Source of the DNA: Deinococcus planocerae | GTDB lineage: Bacteria; Deinococcota; Deinococci; Deinococcales; Deinococcaceae | Assembly (NCBI RefSeq): GCF_002869765.1 | Contig: NZ_PNOR01000060.1 | Location: 1 to 14,327, forward strand | Reading direction: 5' to 3' | Length of the DNA stretch: 14,327 bases | In this document: positions 1-6,762 of the stretch, piece by piece | How positions within the stretch are numbered: position 1 is the stretch's first letter | Layout: the number at the start of each line of letters is the position of its first letter | Translations under genes and position numbers: made by a program | The notes under the pieces: model-generated | What the model was told of the DNA's origin: nothing | Database searches by the model: none | What the model saw: the letters and a program-made list of their open reading frames with translations, nothing else

Positions 1-1186
1 GTTGGAACGGCCAGGAACTCATCTGCCAGAATGCGGACGCGCTCCCCCAGAATCTGTGACGTAGACACTCCCAGATTTTCTCGGCTGGGAGCGCTTCCCC
101 GTCGTTATGCAGGTGCAACTCCTGAGCTGATTTCTTGACGTCGATCTGCTGAGGGTAGCTCTCATGTGACAAGCACAGGAGCTGTTCCTGATCTTCCTTC
201 AAGTTCCAGTTGTAGGCAGCTCCTGTTCCGATGGCCTCACGTGGCTTGTCTTCGCCGCCGGAAACGATCAGTCCGAAGACCCTGTTGTGAGGTTGGCCCA
301 TGACGGTGAGCCCTCGATCTTCCAGGTAATACCGCTCCTTATTTCCATAAAGCTTGTGTTTCTTGAGGGCCCCGTGCAGGCTATTCGGGCCGTAGTGAGC
401 GTCCGTATAGCCGACCGGGGTGGAGTAGGGCCAGATCACGGATTCCGGCAGCACCGGTTTCTGGGAATCCGGCAGATTCTCCCTTTGCCATTCCACCAGC
501 TCATCCATGTGTCTGCGCAGTTGTTCCATGTCACCGCTAGCGCCCGGAGAGACATAACCGGTCAGCTCGATGTCTATCCGCTCGCCGCTGCGGAGGCGAA
601 TTCCTGTGTTCTGCCAGGACATCTGCGGGTAGATAGGCAGGAAGTACACGACCTGACCGGGCAACTTGATCTGTAAGCCAGTGCCGCCACTGTGGAAGGT
701 CAAGGTCCTTCGGAGCAGGGCGACCGACAAGACGGCGACTGTGGCAACGGCGACGAGCAGAAGCGCCAGCAGAACCTGGCGACCGACGAACATGATGTAG
801 AGGAGGTCCCAGAAGCTCTGCGGGTGTTGCCTCAAGTCCGCTGGGAGAGCTGGGTTCGACGCCAGAAGAACGCTGATGGCGACCGACAGGGCACAGGCGC
901 CGCCAACCACGCTGCCCATATTCTCGGGCTTGAACCCGAAGAGGGAGGCGCTGATGATCAGGGAATAGAGGAAAAGACCCCAAATGAGCAGTTGTCTGAA
1001 GAACTCCTGACCACAAAGGCCGAGGACGGCAGAGGCCAGGCAGCCCTCACCACCTGGGTTCCTCGAGAGGGCGCCGAGCACCAGGGTGGCCAACACGGCG
1101 ACCAACAGATGGGTCAAGATGATGTTTCCGGGCGGCCACGGGCGCAGCCGTGAGTTCGTTCTCCTCCGGATCTCTGAGAGTTGCAT
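1..1186 (-). CDS. Four-helix membrane protein with C-terminal soluble domain (3' end outside window)
   Basis: The frame stays open from the ATG at 1186 to the left edge (395 codons), so the C-terminus is missing. An in-frame TGA lies just upstream, and a GGAGG 10 nt before the ATG supports the start. After a basic N-terminus there are four hydrophobic stretches, at roughly residues 20-40, 55-85, 92-112 and 125-150. A soluble region of more than 240 residues follows, rich in Trp, Tyr and His. It begins with the pattern W-x-N-T-G-I-x-L-x-x-G-x-x-I-x-I-x-L-x-G (about residues 180-200), which resembles the opening of LecA/PA-IL-like or galactose-binding-like beta-sandwiches; that fold guess is weak. 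Function is not recognised. Codon third positions are visibly poorer in GC than in the genes to its right, which suggests a different history. It may be the last gene of the minus-strand protease operon or may be transcribed separately from the 443-bp gap before it. Confidence 0.8.
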   Translation of the reverse strand, partial: MQLSEIRRRTNSRLRPWPPGNIILTHLLVAVLATLVLGALSRNPGGEGCLASAVLGLCGQEFFRQLLIWGLFLYSLIISASLFGFKPENMGSVVGGACALSVAISVLLASNPALPADLRQHPQSFWDLLYIMFVGRQVLLALLLVAVATVAVLSVALLRRTLTFHSGGTGLQIKLPGQVVYFLPIYPQMSWQNTGIRLRSGERIDIELTGYVSPGASGDMEQLRRHMDELVEWQRENLPDSQKPVLPESVIWPYSTPVGYTDAHYGPNSLHGALKKHKLYGNKERYYLEDRGLTVMGQPHNRVFGLIVSGGEDKPREAIGTGAAYNWNLKEDQEQLLCLSHESYPQQIDVKKSAQELHLHNDGEALPAEKIWECLRHRFWGSASAFWQMSSWPFQ

Positions 1187-1371
1187 AACCTGTGCACCTC
1201 CTCAATGACTTCGTGGGGATACCGCGGGCGGAACAGGACTCCCCAGAGGTCTCGCCCAGGGACGTTCCCCCGACCTCGGACCTCCCACGACACGGCCAGC
1301 CACGAGTCATGGGGCTCCCCGCCGTTCAGCTCCCGCGTCCACGACCTCGCCGGCCTGGAAAGAAACGGCAT
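1114..1371 (-). CDS. Possible small protein (85 aa), or a gene remnant, overlapping the next gene
   Basis: This ATG-to-TGA frame of 85 codons has a middle part (about residues 15-55) with the mixed Trp, Asp, Asn, His and Tyr composition of a real protein, including the stretch DLWGVLFRPRYPHEVIEEV. About 80% of third positions in that part are G or C. The last 25 residues look less protein-like, and there is no good ribosome-binding site before the ATG. It overlaps the membrane-protein gene by 73 nt and carries that gene's ribosome-binding site, so the two could be translationally coupled. The frame also stays open for a short distance upstream of the ATG, and a competing frame at 1307-1420 also reads plausibly. 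A frameshifted remnant is therefore as likely as a functional gene. No family is recognised. Confidence 0.3.
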   Translation of the reverse strand: MPFLSRPARSWTRELNGGEPHDSWLAVSWEVRGRGNVPGRDLWGVLFRPRYPHEVIEEVHRLCNSQRSGGERTHGCARGRPETSS

Positions 1372-1408
1372 TTCCCGCCCGCAGGCCGCCGTCAGCCTGG
1401 TCTGCGAC

Positions 1409-1429
1409 CCGCACCGCGGTGCGGTTTTT
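1409..1429 (+). terminator. Perfect palindrome followed by T5 (terminator-like, plus strand)
   Basis: CCGCACCGCGGTGCGG is a perfect 16-bp palindrome followed immediately by TTTTT on the plus strand, the classic layout of an intrinsic terminator. No plus-strand gene precedes it, so it may end an antisense or unannotated small transcript. In the minus direction the T-run is absent, so it would not be an intrinsic terminator for the operon reading through here. A dimeric repressor site is the alternative. Confidence 0.45.
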
Positions 1430-1443
1430 CCACTTGGTGTCCC

Positions 1444-1464
1444 GGGGTCGGACTGGCCGACCCC
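1444..1464. repeat. Inverted repeat, 8-bp stem, 5-nt loop
   Basis: GGGGTCGG and CCGACCCC flank a 5-nt loop with no mismatch. There is no T-run on either side. It lies 20 bp from the palindrome at 1409-1424. Confidence 0.6.
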
Positions 1465-1503
1465 CTAGAGGCCCTGGCTCCTCCCCAAGGAGAGGCGCGC
1501 CGC

Positions 1504-1533
1504 CCCCAGCCTGGCCGGGTCGGGAGGCTGGGG
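1504..1533. repeat. Inverted repeat, 9-bp stem, 12-nt loop
   Basis: CCCCAGCCT and AGGCTGGGG are perfect complements around a 12-nt loop. It starts about 100 bp after the stop codon of the 107-aa minus-strand gene and could act as a 3' stabilising stem for that operon. No T-run follows in the minus direction. Confidence 0.6.
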
Positions 1534-1629
1534 CAGGAGCAGGAGACACGGAGCGTCGGCCCGGTGTTCTCTTTCCCCCCAGGGTGTGAAACGTGAGTGC
1601 TTCTGCCGAGCGCTCGACGGTTTTGACGC

Positions 1630-1953
1630 TCAGGGCAGATCGGCAGCCGACTTTCCTTCCCCATGGCGGGACCGGAGGACCAGCGTCATGGTCGGTGCCA
1701 GCACCAGATCGTCCGTCACCCCATCACGCCCAGGGCGCGGCACGACGTCGATCCACCAGTCGCTGCGCCGCACTCCGCAGAGGGTCAGGAACTCCCCGAT
1801 GGTGGGCGACTCTCGCAACGTGACCGTGAATCCTTCCACCCGGCCTTCCGCGTCGATGTATTCCACGCGGTTGGTCATGACAGCCGAGCACAACAACTCT
1901 GCCAGGTGCACCTTGCCTGCGGCGACCAGCGCCCACACAGCCGGGTTCACCAC
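1630..1953 (-). CDS. Uncharacterised 107-aa protein, third gene of the S8 protease operon
   Basis: The start is a GTG (followed by a second GTG) only 6 nt after the stop codon of the preceding membrane-protein gene. The ribosome-binding site is weak, so translation is probably coupled to the gene before it. The product is small, has no membrane helix after a mildly hydrophobic N-terminus, and has an alternating strand-like pattern (residues 30-50, then about 65-95), followed by a polar tail. It contains two Cys and the aromatic cluster D-W-W near residue 70. I recognise no family. Its tight coupling to the protease and the membrane protein suggests a shared function, for example as a small partner or regulator of one of them, which is inference only. 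Confidence 0.7.
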   Translation of the reverse strand: MVNPAVWALVAAGKVHLAELLCSAVMTNRVEYIDAEGRVEGFTVTLRESPTIGEFLTLCGVRRSDWWIDVVPRPGRDGVTDDLVLAPTMTLVLRSRHGEGKSAADLP

Positions 1954-1959
1954 GTGGGC

Positions 1960-3045
1960 TCACCCGTCGCGCGGGGCCGGGGTGGGGACGATGGTTCCCT
2001 GCGCGTCTGGGGTGTCCGGCACCGTCTGGGTCGTGATGAACTTGCGCCCCAGGTAGGCACCCTGACCCACACCGAACAGGGCCAGGATCGTCCCGCTGGC
2101 GTCCGGCAGGGTGGTATGCGCGGCGAACCGGACCTCGTCGAGCCAGCCCAGCAGCGCCAACGCGTAAGCCAGGACCGCGATGAGGGTGACGACCATCATT
2201 TGAAAGTCCGACAGCTCGAATTTTCCCGCGTCGTCGTGGAACAGGTCCGCGACGCCCGCGGACCGCGGGTCCTGCTCGGCCTTGCTGGCGGGATCGCGGT
2301 GGGTCTGGGCCTCGGTCAGGGCGCGCGCACCCACGAACACCAGGGCGCTGAGGCCCGTGAGCATCAGCAGATTCTCGGGAATACTCACGCCCGTGGCGTA
2401 GGACAGCCCGCCGTACGCTACCCGCAGGATCACGGTGGTGAGAAACGCGGCGATCACCATCAGGAACCACAGCGCGACCTGGGTCTGACTGTTGCTCATC
2501 CGCCCGTCCTTGCCGGTACACAGCGTCTTGAAACCGCGCGGAAGCAAGGCGAGCACGGCCACGAGCAGCGCGGCCAGGACCAGCACCAGGGTGGCCCCGC
2601 GGGTGAGCAGGGTGGTCGGCGCGCCTGCCGGGCTGATCCGGTGCACCCTCATCCCGGTGGCTGGTGCGGCGGGGAATTCGTACGTGAGCTGCACCCCGTC
2701 GCCCGCCTCGAAGACGGGCAGGGGAACGCCCGCGCCCGGTGGATAGACCACCGTATCGAACCGGGTCCGCCCTTGGGGGTCGAGGCAAGCCACCCGCAGG
2801 GTGAGGGTGGTCGGCGTCCCGCCCACCGGAAGGCGGTCCCGTACCGTGGCGTCGAGGGTCCCCGCGCCCGCCACAGGGCAGCCCTGTGCGGGGGCTCCAG
2901 CCACGACGCTGAGGAGCCGGTCGGGGTTGGAGACGAAGGCGGCGGCCCCGAGCAGCGCCACCGCCGCCACCACCCAGACCCAGCCCACGCGACGCCCCAC
3001 GATCTGCCGCTCTCCTTGCCCCGAAGCGAGTGTTGGTTGAGCCAT
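1960..3045 (-). CDS. Multi-pass membrane protein with extracytoplasmic domain, second gene of the S8 protease operon
   Basis: The ATG at 3045 is preceded by AAGGAGG with 5-nt spacing; a GTG at 3048 is the alternative but would be too close to it. The 361-aa product has a helix at residues 20-39, then a beta-rich, Pro/Gly-rich segment (40-150) probably outside the membrane. Further helices lie at 150-169, 188-208, 223-241 and 280-301, with a weaker one at 317-335, and a Pro/Thr-rich tail follows. The C-terminal half (about 182-338) is laid out as S-x-x-Q-x-x-L-W-F, a pair of helices, a charged loop ending in F-x-L-S-D-F-Q, a second helix pair and G-x-x-G-A-Y-L-G-R-K. I associate this module with bacterial membrane proteins found near peptidase or signalling effector genes, but cannot name the family. 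It starts 34 nt after the protease stop, so the two are surely co-transcribed. Confidence 0.85.
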   Translation of the reverse strand: MAQPTLASGQGERQIVGRRVGWVWVVAAVALLGAAAFVSNPDRLLSVVAGAPAQGCPVAGAGTLDATVRDRLPVGGTPTTLTLRVACLDPQGRTRFDTVVYPPGAGVPLPVFEAGDGVQLTYEFPAAPATGMRVHRISPAGAPTTLLTRGATLVLVLAALLVAVLALLPRGFKTLCTGKDGRMSNSQTQVALWFLMVIAAFLTTVILRVAYGGLSYATGVSIPENLLMLTGLSALVFVGARALTEAQTHRDPASKAEQDPRSAGVADLFHDDAGKFELSDFQMMVVTLIAVLAYALALLGWLDEVRFAAHTTLPDASGTILALFGVGQGAYLGRKFITTQTVPDTPDAQGTIVPTPAPRDG

Positions 3046-3079
3046 CACGGCCTCCTTTTCGCTTCACCCCGGCGTCGGC

Positions 3080-4861
3080 TCAACTCCACCACTTGTGCCA
3101 CAGGTGGTTGTCCATGCCGCGCGCGAAGCAGTCGATGCGGTTCGGTCCCCAGGAGACGGCCGCCGGGTTGTCGTCGATGACGCCGCCGAGGTCCTCCCAG
3201 CCACGCCACCGCGTCCCGTCCCACCACTTGTGGTGCATGTGATTGTCGCTGCCCTTGACGAAACAGTCGAGCCGGTTGGGGGCCCATGAGGCCACCGCCG
3301 GGCCTGCGGTGATGATTCCGCCCAGATCCTCCCAGCCGCTCCAGACCTGAGGGCGGACCACCGCGTCGTAGGCGGCCTTGGCGCGGATGATACCGGCGCC
3401 GGAGTGCTGGTCGAAGCCGGGGGCCCCGATGTCCTTGGCGGTGTCGCGCAGGGCCCGTTTGACCTCCTCCTGGGTCAGCGCCGGTTGGGCCTGTTTCAGG
3501 AGCGCGACGACCCCCGCCGCGATGGGCGTGGCGGCGGAGGTGCCGCTGTCGCTGGCGAAGTAGCCCCGGAAGTGGGTGACCGAGCAAAAATCCGGCTTGC
3601 CCGGGTCGAGCGCGGCGGGGCCCTGGCTGCTGTACCCGACGAACTGCTCGTCGCGGTTGACTGCCCCCACCGTCATCACGCGCGGGTGTCCGTTCGCCCC
3701 CCAGATGCTGCGCCCGGGTCCGGTGTCGGGACCGCAGCGGCCATCCGGGCAGGTCCCGCCGCAGTTCCCGGCGGCGAAAAGCACGAGGATGCCCTCGTCG
3801 AGCGCCTCCACCACCTTGCGGGTAAAGGGGTGGTTGGGGTCGCGCGCATACACCCGGTCCCAGGTCTCCTGGAAGATGCCCCAACTGTTCGACAGGATCT
3901 GGGGCGTACCGTCGGCGCGGTGACGCTCGATGGCCCACTGGAACCCGGCGAGCGCGGCGGAGATCGCGTTGCTGTCCGAGATGCGGATGTCGTAGATCTG
4001 CGCCTGGGGCGCCATACCCAGGGCGTCGGTCGAGGTCATGTTGCCGTGGTCGCCCCAGGCGGCGGCGGTGGTGCCCCAGTCGGCGGGGAAGCCGCCGATG
4101 ACGCGCCCGATGCGGGCCGTCTCACCCGGGCGTGTGGGGCGCCCGAGGGCGGTAATCCCGCCGTCCACGATGCCGATCACGATGCCCTCGCCGCGCACGC
4201 CCTTGGCCCAGAGTTGGTCGACCCCGAGGTAACGCGCCACGTCGGCCATCGTCCCCTTGGCGGTGCCGGGGGCGCAGTCGCACGTCCCGATGGGACAGGG
4301 CGCCGTTCCGGCGAGCGGTTGCACGAGCCCCTGGGGCGCCAGGTCCACCAGCAGGCCGCTGAAGGGGGCGATGGGGCCGTCGGTAAAGACCATCACCACG
4401 CCGGGCTGCCGCTCCAGTTCGGCCCGGCGTCCCCTCTGAACGTGGCCGCGCACGATCACGGTCTGTTCCCCCGCGGCGGCGAGGCGGGCGGCGTCCGCGG
4501 CGGGCGGCGTGCTGGGAATGGGAGGAAAGTCCGTGTCCACCTGAAAGCCGGGGAGCGCGAAGCCCGAGACCAGTTGGGCCGCACCGACGCCCTGGAGGGT
4601 TTGCGGCACGACCATCTCGACCAGCACGCGTTCGAGCTCCTCCGGCTCCCCAGGCGTGGCTGGACGGTCACGCCCGGCTGCGTTCATCTCGCCCCGGGGC
4701 ATCTCCTCCAGAAGAGGGGGGTCCTGGCCGTCCGGTTCGCCTTCCGGCGGCGCGGAGGTCATGGCTCCCGTCGGCATCGCGGCACCCTGACCGCCTGGCA
4801 TGTCCCCGCCGGTCATCTTTCCGGTCGGCATCTCCATGCGCTCACCCTCGTTTGTCGACAT
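3080..4861 (-). CDS. S8 (subtilisin-like) serine protease with two C-terminal PLL-like lectin blades
   Basis: From the ATG at 4861 (AAAGGAGG at 4872-4879) the product is 593 aa. The order is a Met/Gly/Thr/Pro-rich segment (about 9-60), a putative pro-region (75-200), the S8 catalytic domain (205-505) and two 45-residue tandem repeats (507-551, 552-593). The catalytic triad is Asp233 (IVDGGI), His272 (GDHGN) and Ser442 (SGTSAATP); Asn366 (AAGN) is the oxyanion residue, so the enzyme looks active. A Cys-rich loop (C367, C371, C376) directly follows Asn366, and C189, C194 and C196 lie before the domain. The repeats (GWEDLGG, then N-R-[IL]-D-C-F, D-N-H and HKWW) match PLL/sialidase-like propeller blades that bind glycans. 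There is no Sec signal peptide. It is the first gene of the minus-strand operon, divergent from the LysR gene. An in-frame TTG at 5041 with its own strong ribosome-binding site may add 60 residues. Confidence 0.92.
   Translation of the reverse strand: MSTNEGERMEMPTGKMTGGDMPGGQGAAMPTGAMTSAPPEGEPDGQDPPLLEEMPRGEMNAAGRDRPATPGEPEELERVLVEMVVPQTLQGVGAAQLVSGFALPGFQVDTDFPPIPSTPPAADAARLAAAGEQTVIVRGHVQRGRRAELERQPGVVMVFTDGPIAPFSGLLVDLAPQGLVQPLAGTAPCPIGTCDCAPGTAKGTMADVARYLGVDQLWAKGVRGEGIVIGIVDGGITALGRPTRPGETARIGRVIGGFPADWGTTAAAWGDHGNMTSTDALGMAPQAQIYDIRISDSNAISAALAGFQWAIERHRADGTPQILSNSWGIFQETWDRVYARDPNHPFTRKVVEALDEGILVLFAAGNCGGTCPDGRCGPDTGPGRSIWGANGHPRVMTVGAVNRDEQFVGYSSQGPAALDPGKPDFCSVTHFRGYFASDSGTSAATPIAAGVVALLKQAQPALTQEEVKRALRDTAKDIGAPGFDQHSGAGIIRAKAAYDAVVRPQVWSGWEDLGGIITAGPAVASWAPNRLDCFVKGSDNHMHHKWWDGTRWRGWEDLGGVIDDNPAAVSWGPNRIDCFARGMDNHLWHKWWS
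3083..3343 (-). repeat. Two tandem PLL-like blade repeats in the S8 protease
   Basis: Two coding repeats of 135 bp and 126 bp encode near-parallel segments. Shared positions are GWEDLGG at the start, N-R-[LI]-D-C-F in the middle and HKWW at the end. Full PLL-like propellers need about seven such blades. Here there are only two, and the protein stops right after the second. Confidence 0.85.
4758..4832 (-). repeat. Short degenerate repeat encoding M-P-T-G-x-M-T
   Basis: Two 21-bp segments (4758-4778 and 4812-4832) match except at a few positions. They give the two M-P-T-G-x-M-T units near the N-terminus of the S8 protease, within a stretch unusually rich in Met, Gly and Thr. Confidence 0.55.
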
Positions 4862-5041
4862 CGCCTCACCGCCTCCTTTCGCCCGGCCCCCGCCAGCCTC
4901 TTCCAACCGGGCCGCGACGTTCTCACCGGGTCGGTCTTTTGAACTTTCCTTGGTCCGTTTGGGCTTGGCACGGCCCACGCGCTTCTGGTCGGCGTGATCC
5001 GGCGCTCCCCGCTCGTTCCCGGCTGTGCTTGACTCGCTCAA
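4862..5041 (-). other. Possible N-terminal extension of the S8 protease from a TTG start
   Basis: A TTG at 5041-5039 lies 6 nt after AAGGAGG (5048-5054) and is in frame with the protease ATG at 4861, with no stop between. If used, it adds 60 hydrophilic, Lys/Arg/Glu/Gly-rich residues, giving 653 aa. About 70% of third positions are G or C, which neither proves nor excludes coding. Either both starts are used or one of the two ribosome-binding sites is fortuitous. Confidence 0.45.
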
Positions 5042-5121
5042 GGGATTCCTCCTTGGGGAGCACGGTCCACCTCGGCAGCGTCCTCGGACGCCTGGCCGCC
5101 CAGAACGCCCGAGCAGCCAGA

Positions 5122-5164
5122 TCAGCATGAGCGTCCTCGCGCCGCATCGGCCAATACCTTTTTT
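5122..5164 (-). promoter_or_regulatory. Shared bipartite element, copy A (upstream of S8 protease)
   Basis: On the minus strand this reads A6-GG-TATTGGC, 18 bp, then CTCATGCTGA. It lies 260 bp before the protease ATG and 80 bp before the alternative TTG. The same arrangement precedes the C1 and S1B protease genes. The 17-18 bp spacing is that of a -35/-10 promoter pair, but the right half is not a standard -10, so an alternative sigma factor or a regulator site is possible. Confidence 0.7.
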
Positions 5165-5225
5165 GAAGGCCAGGCTTCCTCTTCGGTATCTGGTGCGGGA
5201 GGGCCGGGCGCGACCCCTTCCACCC

Positions 5226-5254
5226 TGGCACGACTCCGGGCAGGTTTGTAGAAT
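5226..5254 (+). promoter_or_regulatory. Probable promoter of the LysR-type gene
   Basis: TGGCAC (5226-5231), 17 bp and TAGAAT (5249-5254) form a sigma70-type pair, with the -10 about 49 bp before the LysR start codon. The -35 is weak. It is inferred from pattern and position only. Confidence 0.4.
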
Positions 5255-5302
5255 GAAAGAGAACCACTCTCGCCTGCGACGCCGGTCTGGGAGGGAGGAA
5301 CG

Positions 5303-6226
5303 ATGCGGGACGTCGACCTGCGCAAATTGCACTGTTTTGTCGTCGTGGCGGAGGAAGGTCATCTCACCCGGGCCGCAGAGCGGCTTCACCTCGCCCAGCC
5401 CCCCCTCAGCCGCCTGATCAAAGGCCTCGAGGGCGATCTCGGCGTGGAACTCTTCGTGCGTTGCCCCCACGGGCTCACCCTCACGCCTGCCGGGGAGGCC
5501 CTCCTCGACGTGGCGCGGCACACCCTCGACCTGTGGCGCTCGGGCCTGCGTGACGTGCGGCGCGTGGCCGCCGAGGAGACACGTGTCCTGCGCCTCGCGC
5601 TCCCCTTCGTGGAAGTCGGCGGCCACCCCACCCTGTGGGCCATGCTGCGGGCCTATCACGCGCGGCGGCCAGACAGCCGGCTCGAACTCGTCGCCCTGGG
5701 GGGCAGCGCGCAGGACGCGGCCCTGACGGGCCACCACGTCGATGTCGGCATTCAGGTGTTGCCCGCGCCGGTGGACACGCCGCCCAGCGGCCTCGAGCAA
5801 CTCGTGTTGCCGCCCGAGCGCCTGCGGGTGATGCTCGCCGCGCACGACCCGCGGGCCGGGTGGTCGGCCCTGCCTATCGGCAGCCTCGCCGACGACGCCC
5901 TGCTCTCGCCCAGCCCCGAGTTGGCCCCGGGCGCCATCGAGCAGACGTACGCGAACCTGCGGCGCCTGGGGCTCGCCTCCGGGCCGGCCCGGCACACGAG
6001 TAGCATGCCCGAGGGCTTCGCGCTGGTGGCCCTCGGGGAATACGTGAGTCTGCTCTACGCCTCGCTCGGGGCCGTGCTGCCCAGCTTTCCGGTGGTGCTG
6101 CTGCCCCTGGTGGAGCACCTGACCGACGATCACTTCGTGCTGCGCTGGCGGCGCGGCACACCCGCCGCGCAGGTGCACGCCCTGTTGACCTGCGCTCGGC
6201 AGGTGCTGGGGACCCTCCCCGGCTGA
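5303..6226 (+). CDS. LysR-type transcriptional regulator
   Basis: The product is 307 aa, the normal length for this family. The winged helix-turn-helix fills residues 3-65: D-L-R-K-L-H-C-F at the start, then AEEGHLTRAAERLHLAQPPLS as the DNA-binding helices and LEGDLGVELF as the dimerisation helix and wing. Residues 90-300 form the ligand-sensing domain (periplasmic-binding-protein fold). GGAGGAA lies just before the ATG. It is divergent from the S8 protease operon and stands immediately before the C1 protease gene, with shared element B starting only 37 bp after its stop. LysR-type proteins commonly control a divergent neighbour in response to a small molecule, so control of the protease genes is a natural inference. 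The effector cannot be told from sequence. Confidence 0.93.
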   Translation: MRDVDLRKLHCFVVVAEEGHLTRAAERLHLAQPPLSRLIKGLEGDLGVELFVRCPHGLTLTPAGEALLDVARHTLDLWRSGLRDVRRVAAEETRVLRLALPFVEVGGHPTLWAMLRAYHARRPDSRLELVALGGSAQDAALTGHHVDVGIQVLPAPVDTPPSGLEQLVLPPERLRVMLAAHDPRAGWSALPIGSLADDALLSPSPELAPGAIEQTYANLRRLGLASGPARHTSSMPEGFALVALGEYVSLLYASLGAVLPSFPVVLLPLVEHLTDDHFVLRWRRGTPAAQVHALLTCARQVLGTLPG

Positions 6227-6262
6227 GGCCCCGCCATACCCGAACTGGCGCGCAACGACCAC

Positions 6263-6302
6263 AAAAAGTATTGGCCGGAACGGCGGTGGCCGCTCACGCT
6301 GA
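6263..6302 (+). promoter_or_regulatory. Shared bipartite element, copy B (upstream of C1 protease)
   Basis: This reads A5-G-TATTGGC (6263-6275), 17 bp, then CTCACGCTGA (6293-6302). It matches copies A and C in the A-tract, the TATTGGC core and the right half, while the sequence between differs. It lies 460 bp before the ATG of the C1 protease, in the same orientation. Confidence 0.7.
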
Positions 6303-6762
6303 GGAAGGCTGCGGACCCAGTGCCGCGCAGACGTGCGGGTCGTGAGCGCGTGGCCTGGCTTGCCCCGTGTCCGGTTCGCCCAGCGGTCCGGCGCCGACAG
6401 CCCGCCGTGGAAGGCGCTCTCCAGGACCGCGGCGCGCAGGAGGAATCAGACAGATGATGGGACGGCAATCACCTTCACGGTGGACCCCGGTGAGGTGCGG
6501 CCTCTTCCGGCAGGTGCTGGGCCGACCACCTGCTTGCTCTTTCGGGGCGCGGCAGTCAAGGGGTCCGCCGCCGGTGGGCCTCGCCTGCGGTGGGCCTGGC
6601 CGCCAGAGCGCCGCCGCCGGATGGAGCAGCGGGGCCTGAAGCCCTGCGGTCCCAGTTTGCGCGGGGTCTCGCTGCCAGCCGGGACGGGGACGGGGCCGCC
6701 CCGCGCGCCGACAAGCACCTTGGCCCCGTGTGGTGGGTCCACCGGGAGGGAGGAGACTCAAG
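6303..6762 (+). other. Long leader before the C1 protease gene; possible small ORF at 6453-6639
   Basis: These 460 bp between element B and the protease start hold no recognised gene. An AGGAGG at about 6437 lies 10 nt before two adjacent ATGs (6453, 6456) that open a 61- or 62-codon frame ending at 6639. Its Arg/Pro/Gly-rich product looks like chance. In another frame the stretch around 6443-6500 (N-Q-T-D-D-G-T-A-I-T-F-T-V-D) reads more like protein but lacks a start. Confidence 0.4.

Larger units (their letters stand above)
1187..1629. other. Hairpin-rich gap between two minus-strand genes
   Basis: This is a 443-bp stretch between the 107-aa gene and the left-edge membrane protein. Apart from the doubtful small frame at 1114-1371, I see no convincing gene on either strand. 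It holds three strong inverted repeats within 130 bp (1409-1424, 1444-1464, 1504-1533), listed separately. Confidence 0.6.

Noticed and set aside
1663..4942. Long plus-strand frames at 1663-3180 and 3404-4942
   Set aside because: They are antisense to the membrane protein and the S8 protease, rich in Gly, Arg, His and Pro with no motif, and are explained by high GC.
3080..6262. A single 1060-codon minus-strand frame running from opposite the LysR gene to the S8 protease stop
   Set aside because: The first part is antisense to a clear LysR-type gene and has the low-complexity look of a shadow frame. The genuine protease start is at 4861 (or 5041), each with a ribosome-binding site.
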